A stretch of DNA of 64,000 bases from an uncultured Coriobacteriales bacterium (GTDB taxonomy: Bacteria > Actinomycetota > Coriobacteriia > Coriobacteriales > UMGS124), in contig CAKUAI010000001.1 in assembly GCA_934636245.1 (NCBI GenBank), positions 186,001-250,000 on the forward strand, written 5' to 3'. The notes under the pieces are model-generated. The model had not been told where the DNA came from. It did no database searches and saw nothing but the letters and a program-made list of their open reading frames with translations. The first letter of the stretch is position 1, and the number at the start of each line of letters is the position of its first letter. Made by a program: the position numbers and the translations under genes. Of the stretch, positions 40,740-52,700 are shown in pieces.

Positions 40740-43700
40740 ATGACAAAGAGAAGCGAAAGCGAAGCACGACGGCACAGTGTGCAAGCGCCCTTGTCACAAA
40801 GGGTCGTTTCTGCAGCAATGTCTGCGCTGCTGGTCTTTTCCATGTGGCCGACGGGTGCTACCCGTGCCCTGGCAGAGGCCATTACACCGCAAGACACTCA
40901 AGAGGCCGTAGGGGAGGTGTACGAGCCTGAGGCTCAGGAGCAGCAGGCGGCAGCGGGCGACCAGGCGGTCAACGAGGCGCAGGCCGCCGATGAGGCGAAG
41001 GCTGCTGCTGAAGCTGAGGCTGCCGCAGCTGCCGAGGCTGAGCGCGCTGCTGCCGAGCAGGCCGCTGCTGAGCAGGCTGCCGCTGACCAAGCCGCCGCCG
41101 AGCAGGCCGCTGCCGAGCAGGCTGCCGCTGACCAAGCCGCCGCTGAGCAGGCCGCTGCTGAGGCGGAAACAAATCGCCAAGTAAACGTTGGGATTGATGT
41201 TCCCAACGCCACTCTGTACTACAACGGTCAAGCCTTTACGGCACCCACAGAGTCTATCACCGTGCCTGTGCATGCAGCGTTTGTCTTTAGCGTTGCACCC
41301 ATGGCTGGCTATAACCTTAAAGCCGTAAAGACCCTGGTCAACGGCCAGGAAACTGAGCTCCATGCGGACGCGCAGGGACTCTATACCATAGATGAAGCAA
41401 CTCTCGACTCGAACGTTACCGTTAAGGTTGAAATTGCCCCCCCCCCTCAGTCTAAGCCGACCTCGGCTCCTGAAGTAGTCGCGCCCGCCGGCGATGCCTC
41501 GCAGGGCCAGGATGTCGCCGAGACTCCTGCCGACGAGCCGAAGACCGACGAGGGCGCGGCCGACACCGTCGCACCCAGCGAGGGCATCGCGACCACGACC
41601 GAGGGCAACACCCCCGCGGGCGACACTGCCGCTGACGCCAATGGTGCCGCCTCCGTTGCCGAAACGGGCAACGGTGACGCAGACGTCAATGCTGCGGCCC
41701 TTGTCGCAGAAAAGACAATCACGGTCGGTCAGACGATTACGCTGACCAGTTCCTATGATGGATACACGCATACTTGGACGAGCGACAACGAAGGAGTCGC
41801 TACTGTTGTAGGCAATGGTGCCGCCGCGACTGTAACTGGTGTTGCCGTGGGCGATGCAGTTATCACCGATGCGGTTTCCTTCTTCATTGGGACGAGTAAA
41901 GACACCTACACGATTCACGTTGTCGCCGCCACGCCCGTCACGAGCGTTTCTATTTCGGGCGAGAGCTCGGTAACTCAGTTCTCCACGCTTCAGCTGACTG
42001 CTGTGACCGATCCTGCCGATGCGGATGGCACCGCCTCTTGGGCTTCCTCCAACGAGGAGATTTTGACCGTTGATGAGAGCGGTTTGGTTACGGGCCTTCG
42101 CCAGGGCACCGCAACGGTGAGCCTCACGTTTGTCAATGCCGATGGTTCGTCGGTGATCGCGACGAAGGACATCACGGTCGAGGCCGTTACTGAGGCGACG
42201 GATCAGGCCGGCGTGTACTATCTGCTTGACCCGACGAAGGACGCAAACTCCAACGATACGGGAAACTGGGGTCCCCAATACGGCATTGCAACCGTCAATG
42301 TTACTGGTGCGACGTGGTCCAATGATAAGAACTGCTTTGACAACGTCGACCAGCGTGTAGTTTCTTGGCCCAACGGCACCAATGTTGTGCCCAGGGACTC
42401 TGATGCCTGGAACCAGATTTACGAGAACTACAAGTCGGTCATTCAAGCGCAACTTCCTGGTGTTGAAATTACCAAGGATGATGTCGAAGAGATTTCGCTT
42501 GTTCCTGCGAAAATCTCCAAGAACAACGGTACCAATCCTGACAAACACCTTGACTGCAATGTTTCCATCAAGTGCAAGAATGTTGTGCTTGTCAAGTACT
42601 ACCTGCGCGATGCGGGGAGCACTCAGTTTGCCCAGCTGGGATCGAAGAACTATGTGAAGGGTAACGAGACCGAGCCTGCTGATGTAAATGCGGCCAACCT
42701 TCCTGTCACCAAAGAGGTAAACGGCGTCACCTATACGTTCTCGAACTGGTATCTCGACCAGTCCTTCACGCAGCCAGCGACGTTCCCGTATACGGTGAAT
42801 GATACCACGTACTTCTATGCCAAGTATGTCGGTGGCTATCAGGTTATTTACGACCTGGACGGTGGAACCTGGGGCAGCCCCGATGCCACGATGTACACGG
42901 CGCCGGAAGGTTCGACTCAGACCGTGCGGCATGAGCCCACGCGTGAGAACTACAAGTTCACTGGCTGGACCGTTACGGGTCTGGACAACGCCGCCACTCT
43001 TGCGAGCGGCGATACCTTCACCATGCCTTCCCACAACGTGACTCTTAAGGCCACTTGGGCGCCGCTCGTTTCTTACCAGGTCAAGTATCTGGAAAATGGC
43101 ACCGCGACTGAGCTGGCCTCTGCCGACACGCGCTATGGCGAGTTGGGTGAGGACTGCACCGATACGGCCAAGACGATTGATGGCTACCATCTGATTGCCG
43201 GTTGCCCTGCCGAAGTCACGCATAAGATTGGCGAGGGCGACAACACCGTTACCTTCCTGTATGAGAAGGATTCCGTCGCCTACACGGTCAATTACTACCT
43301 CAACGGTACCGAAACCAAGGTTGCCGATTCCGACACCAAGTCCGCTGCTTGGGGTAGCGTTGTCAGCGTGACCGATTGTGCCAAGACCATTGTCGGCTAC
43401 ACCGTGGTGCCCGGCCAGGACGCGACCATTACGGTCAACCGCGATGGTTCCAGCGTTATCAACGTCAACTACTACCAGAACGTGACTCTGATCGCGAATT
43501 CCGACACCAAGACGTATAATGGCACCGAGCAGAGCGTGTCTGGCTTTACCGGCGCGCCTGAGGGTGCCGATTTCTCGGCCGTTACCGTTCGTGCTGCTGG
43601 TACGAACGTTGGCACCTATGCAGCAATGTTGCCCGATGGTACGAAGTTTGCCGATGGTGTTGTTGGCACGGTGGACGCCACGTGCAAGTACATTGTTACT

Positions 43701-46700
43701 GAGGCCAAGAATGGCGACCTTCTCATCAAACCCTACGCTAATGAGATCGTCATTAAGATCAAGGGCGCCACGGGCTCCAAGACCTATGACGGCACTAAGC
43801 AGTCCGTCGAGGGCTTTACGGTTGAGTCTATCAGCACCAACCTAATTACTGAGAATCAGGTTGTCCTGCGCAACGATGTGGCTGCCAAGGCGACTGGCAC
43901 CAATGTTGGCACCTACACCATGGGACTTGCTGGCACGAGCTTTACGCTTGTGGACGGTGTCTCTGGCAACTATACCAGCGCTAGCATTCGTTTTGATGTG
44001 ACCGATGGCGCGCTTACTATTACTAAGCGCCCTGTCACCCTCAAGTCCGCCGACCTTTCCAAGGAGTACGACGGTACCGCGCTTGTCAACGAAGACACCG
44101 CGCTTGAGACTGAGTCCGGCTGGGCACCGGGCGAGGGCGCCTCGTACGCCTTTGCGGGCTCCCAGGCGGTTGTGGGCAGCTCCGCCAACGCCTTCACCTA
44201 CACGCTGAACAGCAACACGAAGGCTGAGAACTACACCATCACCAAGACCGACGGTACCCTCACGGTTACCGACCGCGCAGAGAAGTACCAGGTCACGGTT
44301 GTTGCTAACTCTGCTACCGCAACCTATGACGGTATGGTTCATGAGGCCAGGGGCCTCGAGTCCACAACGGTCATTGCCAATGGCCATACGTTCACGGTTG
44401 AGGGCCTCACGACCTCGAATCCCGAGGGCATCGACGCTGGTGAGTACACCAACCACATCACGGGCACGCCTGTTATCAAGGATGAGGCTGGCAATGACGT
44501 CACCTCTCAGTTTGAGGTGACGAGGGTCGACGGCACGCTGACGATTGCCAAGCGCGCTGTGACCATTAAGCCCGTGGAGGATACCAAGCAGTATGACGGC
44601 ACCCCGCTCGTCGCAACTGCTTTCGAGGTTGTTTCTGGCTCCTTCGCCGCGGGTGAGGGCATCGAGAGCTGCACGTATGCCGGCCAGCAGATTCAGGTCG
44701 GCTCAAGTAAGAGCACTATCGAGACCGTCACGCCTATGGCTGGTACGGATCTCGAAAAGAACTACAACCTGACGAAGGACCCTGGCACGCTCACCGTCAC
44801 CAACCGTGGCGCGAAGTACGAGGTCACGGTCAAGGCTAACTCTGTCACTGCCACCTACGACGGCACGGAGCACACCGCCTCCGGTCTTGTGACTGACAAG
44901 TTCAAGATCGACGGTGTCGAGTACACCGTTTCCGGCCTGACCGCTGAGGTCAAGGGAACGGACGTTGGCACGTACGTCAACACTGTTACCGGCACCGCCA
45001 AGGTGACTGACCCCGCTGGCAACGACGTGACCGCTCAGTTTGCCGTTTCCACCAAAGATGGCAAGCTGGAAATCGCCAAGCGTCCCGTCACCCTGACGTC
45101 TGCCGATGCTTCCAAGCCCTACGATGGCACGGCTCTGACCAATGATAAGGTCACCGTCTCCGGCGACGGCTTCGTCGAGGGCCAGGGCGCAACGTACAGC
45201 GTCACCGGCTCCCAGACCAACGCGGGCACATCCGCCAACACGTTTACCTATGCACTGAACGAGGGCACCAATCCTGATAACTACGCTATCACCAAGTCTG
45301 AGGGTACCCTCAAGGTGACCGCGAACGAGCAGGCCGTTGTTGTCAAGGTTAAGGGCAACACGAATACCCAGCTGTACGACGGCGCTGAGCACGTTGCGAC
45401 TGGCTATAGCGTTGAGGGCGTCACGGTCGATGGCGTCGCCTCCGACCTATATGGCGCAAAGGCGGATGTCGACTTTACATTCAAGGATACGGCGAGCGCC
45501 AAGCGCACCGACGCCGGCACCACGGTCATGGGCCTCAAGGCCGAGCAGTTCGAGAACATCAACAACAACTTCTCCAACGTGACGTTTGAGATTGTTGAGG
45601 ACGGCTCTGTCACCGTCGAGAAGCGCGAAGTCACGCTGACGTCCGCCTCCGCCACCAAGACCTACGACGGCACGGCTCTGGTCAAGGGCGAGGTCACCGT
45701 CTCCGGCGACGGCTTTGTCATGGGCCAGGGTGCGACCTACAGCGTCACCGGTTCCCAGCTCAATCGAGGTGAATCTGACAATACGTTCACCTATGCGCTG
45801 ACCGAGGGTACCAACGCCGACAACTACACCATCACGACCCACGAGGGCACCCTCACGGTCAACCCCGTGAAGGCCACGGTCGTTGTCACCATCGTCGGCA
45901 ACCATGAAAAGCGCATCTATAACGGCGAGGAACTCAGTACCTCTGGGTATACCTTCTCGTCCAACAACGAGCTCTACACCCAGGACAAGGTTGTCTTCTC
46001 GGGTACCGCCGAGGCGAAGCGCACTGACGCTGGTCTGACCATCATGGGCCTCAAGGCCGACCAGTTCTCCAACGGCGATGCTGCCAACTTTACGAATGTC
46101 GTGTTCGAAGTGACCGACGGCTATGTTGGTATTGCCAGGGCGCAGGTCACCCTCAAGTCGGCCGATCTTTCCAAGGAGTACGACGGTACCGCGCTTGTCA
46201 ACGGTGGCACCGCGCTTAAGACTGAGTCCGGCTGGGCACCGGGCGAGGGTGCCACGTACACCTTCACGGGCTCTCAGACTGTTGTGGGTAGCTCGCCTAA
46301 CGCATTCACGTACGCGCTGAACGAGGGCACCAACCCCGACAACTACATCATCAACAAGACCGAGGGCACCCTCACGGTCACGAGCCGCGACGCCAAGTAC
46401 GAGGTCACGGTCAAGGCGAACTCTGCCACTGCCACCTACGACGGCAAGGCTCATGAGGCAGCAGGTGTCGAGACTGATACCTTCGTTATCGACGGCATCA
46501 CGTACACCGTCTCTGGCCTTACGACCGAGAACCCGAGCAAGATTGACGCTGGCAAGTACACCAACAACATTACCGGCACCCCCGTTGTGACCGATGGCAA
46601 CGGCAATGTTGTGACCGACCAGTTCACGGTTAATACCGAGAATGGCACACTCGTCATCAACAAGGCTGAGGTCACTATGACTTCCGCTTCTGGCGAGTGG

Positions 46701-49700
46701 ACCTACGACGGAACCACGCACTCCAAGCATGAGATGGAGACCGTCTCCGGCTTTGCTGAAGGCGAGGGCGCGACGTTCACGTACTCTGCCTCTATCACCA
46801 ACGTGGGCAAAGTTGAAAATGCTTTCGCGTACAAGCTCAACGCTAACACCAAGGCCAGCAACTACAGATTCACCACGAACAACGGCACCCTCAAGGTGAC
46901 GCCCGTCACCGACAAGGTCACCGTCACCATCACGGGCAACAGCAAGACGGAGGCCTACGACGGCACCGAAAAGATGGTGACCGGCTATACCGTCATCTCT
47001 AACAACGCCGCCTATACCGAGGCCAATATCAAGTTCACGGGTACGGCCGTGGCCAAGGGTACTGTTGTTGGCACGTATGACATGGGCCTCAACGCTGACC
47101 AGTTCTCCAACACGAGCGACAACTTCACGAACGTCGAGTTCATCGTCAATGACGGTCGCCTCACCATTACGGGCGGCGAGATCGACGTCGACGGCGTCGA
47201 CTGGCGCACCCAAGACGAACAGAAGGTCTATGACGGAGATCCGCTTTCCGCCCACGAAGCGAGCGCGACCGACAAGAACGGTAACGCCCTCAAGGTTGAG
47301 TACAGCGTTGATGACGGCAAGACGTGGGTGAGCGACCCGGATCAGGTCAACCTCACGCACTTCGGCCATCAGACCGTCATGCTCCGTGCGACCGGCCCCA
47401 ACTACGCCGAGGGCCAGTACGCCACCAGCTCCGAGAGCATCGCCATCACCAAGCGTCTCGTCACGCTTACCTCTGAGGACGCCAACAAGACGTACGACGG
47501 CACTGCGCTCACCAACGGTACCGTCACCGCCACCCCGAAGGGCGAGGGCGTCGGCTTTGTCGACGGCGAGGGCGCGACTATCACTGTCACCGGCTCTCAG
47601 ACCGCAGTGGGCGAGAGCGACAACACCTTCACCTATGAGTTCAACGAGGGCACGAACGCGGCCGACTACCTGGTGACGTCCAAGTACGGCAAGCTCATCG
47701 TCACCGCCGACGACTCCGAGGTCGTCGTCACCATCACCGAGCACAGCGGCACCTTCGGCTACGACGGCACCGAGAAGACGGTCGAGGGCTACGACTTCGA
47801 CGCCTCCAACCCGCTCTACACGCAGGCCGACTTCGAGTTCTCCGGTGACGCCCGTGTGAGCGGCACCGACGCCGGCACCTACCAGATGGAGCTCAAGTCC
47901 GGCGACTTCAAGAACACGAGCGCCAGCTTCTCCAAGGTCACCTTCGTGATTGAGGACGGCACCCTGACCATCACGCCCAAGGGCATCGAGCCCACCGAGG
48001 ACAACGGCATGACCGTGGGCACCCTTCCCGACGTCGTGTACAACGGCCAGCCCCAGCGCCAGGCCCCCGTCGTCAAGGACGGCGACAAGACGCTCGTCGA
48101 GGGTGTCGACTACGAGCTCTCCTACAGCGCCGACGAGACCGGCGCCGACGTCACCAACGCCGGCACCGTGACCGTGACCGTCACCGGCAAGGGCAACTAC
48201 ACAGGCAAGTTCGACGTGACCTACCAGATCCTCAAGCGCCAGGTGGACCTGACCTCCGGATCCCAGACCTGGACCTACGACGGCAAGGCCCACAGCCTGA
48301 CCGAGGTTAGCGGCTGGCAGCAGTCCGGCGACAAGGGCTTCGTCACCGGCGAGGTCGCCGACGTGCGCGCCACCGGCACCGTGACCTCCGTGGCCGATGG
48401 CAAGGTGACCAACGCCATCGCCTACACCGAGCTCGCGGGCTTCAGGGCCAACAACTACACCATCACTAAGGACGAGGGCATCCTCGACGTGACGCCCGTT
48501 GCCGACAAGGTCGCCGTCACCGTCAAGGGCAACAGCAAGACGGAGGCCTACGACGGCACCGAGAAGACCGTGACCGGCTACACCGTCGCGTCCATCTCCA
48601 ACTCCCTGTACAAGCAGGGCGACTTCGCCTTCTCCGGCGAGGCTGTGGCAAAGGGCACCGCTAAGGGCACCTACACCATGGGTCTCATTGAGGGGCAGTT
48701 CTCCAACACCAACGTTAACTTCTCCAATGTCGAGTTCATCGTCGAAGACGGCGAGCTCACCATCGAGGGTGGCCAGATCGACGCAGACGGCGTTACGTGG
48801 TACACCAGCGACGTCGAGAAGATGTACGACGGCACTCCGCTTTCGGCTAACAGGGCAAGCGCCAGGGACAAGCACGGCAACGCCCTGACCGTTGAGTACA
48901 GTCTCGACGGCAAGACCTGGTTGAGCGACCCGACTGCCATCACCGCAACGAACGTGAGCGACAGCGCGACCGTTCAGCTGCGCGCCACGGGGTCCAACTA
49001 CGCCGAGGGCCAGTACGCCACTTCCTCCGAGAAGGTTGGCGTGACCATGCGTCCCGTGTTCCTGACCTCGGCAGGTGCTACCAAGCCCTACGATGGCACC
49101 CCGCTCACGAGGAACGCTCAGTCTGACGTGACCGTCGGCGGCGCTGGCTTTGTCGACGGCGAGGGTGCGACCTACAACATCACCGGTTCGCAGACACTTG
49201 CCGGCGAGAGCTTCAACGAGTTCACCTACACGCTGAACGAAGGCACGCTTGACGAGAACTACTTCATCACGCGCTCCTTCGGCCAGCTCATCGTCACCGC
49301 TAATGACTCCGAGGTCGTCGTCACTATCACCGAGCACAGCGGCTCCTTCGACTACGACGGCACCGAGAAGACGGTCGAGGGCTACGACTTCGCCGCCTCC
49401 AACCCGCTCTACACGCAGGCCGACTTCGAGTTCTCCGGCGATGCGACCGTGAGCGGCACCGACGCCGGCACCTACGACATGGAGCTCAAGGCCGACGACT
49501 TCAAGAACACGAGCGCCAGCTTCTCCAAGGTCACCTTCGTGGTCGTGGACGGCGCCCTGACCATCACGCCCAAGGGCATCGAGCCCACCGAGGACAACGG
49601 CATGACCGTGGACACCCTGCCCGACGTCGTGTACAACGGCACCGAGCAGGCGCAGAAGCCCGTCGTCAAGGACGGCGACAAGACGCTGGTCGAGGGCACC

Positions 49701-52700
49701 GACTACGAGCTCTCCTACAGCGCCGACGTCACCAACGCTGGCACCGTGACCGTGACCGTCACCGGCAAGGGCAACTATGCCGGCACGGCCCAGGTGACCT
49801 ACCAGATCCTCAAGCGCCAGGTTGAGCTCTCCTCCGGCTCCAAGACCTGGCCCTATGACGGCCAGGCCCACAGCCTGACCGAGGTCAGCGGCTGGGAGCA
49901 GTCCGGCGACAAGGGCTTCGTCACCGGCGAGGTCGCCGACGTGCGCGCCACTGGCACCGTGACCAAGGTGGAAGAGGGCCCGGTAACCAACACCATCGCC
50001 TACACCGAGCTCGCGGGCTTCAGGGCCGACAACTACACCATCACTAAGGACGAGGGCACCCTCGAGGTGACGCCTGCCACCGGCAAGGTCGTCGTCACCG
50101 TCACCGAGCGCGGCGGCTCCTATACGTACGACGGCACCGAGAAGTCTGCCGAGGGCTACGACTTTGTGGCCTCCGACCCGCTGTACACGCAGGCCGACTT
50201 CGCCTTCACCGGCGACGCCACCGTGCGCGGCACTGACGCAGGCACCTACGAGATGCAGCTGAAGTCCTCCGACTTCGCTAACACGAACGCCAACTTCGCC
50301 GAGGTCGAGTTCGTAGTCGTCGACAACGAGCTGACCATCGCCAGGCGCACCGTCACCCTGACCTCCGCCGACGGCTCCAAGGTCTACGACGGCATTGCGC
50401 TGACCAAGAACGAGCAGTCTGACGTCACCGTCGCCGGCGGGGAGGGATTCGTGGCAGGGGAGACCCTGGCATACGAGATCTCCGGCACCCAGACTGTTGT
50501 TGGATCCAGTGAGAACACGTTTGTCGCCACTTCGAGCGAGACCGCGAAGGTTGACAACTACGACGTCACGTACGTCTACGGCACCCTGACGGTTTCCGCC
50601 CAGTCCATCGTCCCCGATCCCGAGAACCCCGATACCTTCAAGGGCGTCACGGTCGACGACCCGGCCGACTCCGTCTACGACGGCCAGCAGCACAAGTGGT
50701 TCCCCGTGGTGATGGATGCCGAGGGCAACGCCCTTGTCGAGGGCGAGGACTACACGGTCTCTTACGACAAGGACGACTTCACCAACGTCACCGGCGATAT
50801 CACCGTTACGATCACCGGTATGGGCAACTACACCGGCACCGTGACCAAGACCTACAAGATCACCAAGGCCCCGCTCACCGTGGCTGCCCTGAGCGCCTCC
50901 AAGGTGTACGACGGAAGCGCGCTTACGGCTGGCGGCACCATCGACGGCCTCGTTGCCGATGAGACCGCGCATGCCGTGACTTCTGGCTCGCAGACTGAGG
51001 TTGGCTCCTCGGTCAACGCCGTCGACAGCATCGCGTGGGGCACCGCGCTGGAGAGCAACTACTACATCGCTTCCCAGGCCGACGGCACCCTGACGGTCAC
51101 CCCCAAGGGCATCGCCCCCGAGCCCGGCAACGGCATGACCGTGGGCGAACTGCCCGACGTCGTGTACAACGGCTCCGAGCAGGCTCAGAAGCCCTCCGTC
51201 ATGGACGGCGAGACCGAGCTGGTCGAGGGCGTCGACTACGACCTCACCTACAGCGACGACCTCACCAACGCCGGCACCGTGACCGTCACGGTCACCGGCA
51301 AGGGCAACTACGCCGGCGGCGTCGACGTGACCTACCAGATCACGCCCGCCGCGCTGACGGTCGCCACGCCCAGCGCCTCCAAGGTCTACGACGGCGAGGC
51401 CCTCGCGGCCGAGGGCTCCGTCTCCGGCTTCGTGGCCGGCGAGTCCGCGCCCTTTGCCACCACCGGCTCCCAGACGCTCGTGGGCTCCAGCACCAACACC
51501 TACGCCATCGACTGGGCCGCCGAGGGCGCCACGGCCAAGCAGTCCAACTACGTGATCTCCGAGGAGCTCGGCACTCTCACGGTGACCGAGACCACCGACG
51601 AGATCGTGGCCACGCCTGCCAGCTACACCGGTGTCTATGACGGCACCGCTCACGGCGTCAACGTCACCGTGACCGGCCTGCCCAAGGGTTACTCGGTGAA
51701 GTCCGCGATTTCCTACGCGCAGGCCACCGACGTGACGGGCGACGCACCCGTCGTTGCCAACGTCGACGAGCTCGTCATCGTCAACGCCCAGGGCGAGGAC
51801 GTGACGGCAAACCTCAACATCCAGAAGGGCACCGGCACCATCGTCATCACGCCCGCCACGCTGACGGTCACCACGCCCAGCGCGTCTAAGGCGTATGACG
51901 GCGAGGCACTTACGGCCGAAGGCAAGGTCTCTGGCTTTGTGGCTGGCGAGTCTGCAACGCTTGTCACGACCGGTTCCCAGGCTCTCGTGGGTACGAGCGA
52001 CAACACCTACGAGCTGAACTGGGACGACAACGCCAAGGCAGCCAACTACGAGATTGTCGAGAACATCGGCACTCTCGAGGTGACCCAGAGCCAGGCGGCA
52101 ATCGTCATCGTGCCCCAGGGCGCTTCCAAGACCTACGACGGTACGCCTCTCGAGGCCGCTGGCTACGACGTCTACGGCCTGCCTGCCGGCTTCACGCTTA
52201 CCGCTGTTGTGAAGGGTGCTCAGACCAACGTGGGCGGCAGCTACGCCGAGGTTGACTCCTACGTTATCGAGAACGCGGCTGGCGAGGACGTCACCGACCA
52301 GTTTGCCAATGTTTCTTTCGGCAAGGCGACGCTTTCTGTGGCCAAGCGTCCCGTCACGATCACCTCTGCCGATGCCACGCAGGTCTACAACGGCGTCGAG
52401 CTCACCGCCCATGAGGCCACGGTTACCGCAGGCGAGGGAATCGTGGAAGGCGAGACCCTGGAGTACGAGTTCTTCGGCTCCCAGATTCCCGTTGGTTCCA
52501 GCCAGAACACGTTCGTTGCAAGGTCTGGCGAGGGTACGGATGTCGACAACTACGACATCACGTACGTCTACGGCACCCTGACGGTCACCCCCAAGGGCAT
52601 CGCGCCCGAGCCCGGCAACGGCATGACCGTGGGCGAACTGCCCGACGTCGTGTACAACGGCTCCGAGCAGGCGCAGAAGCCCACCGTCAAGGACGGCGAC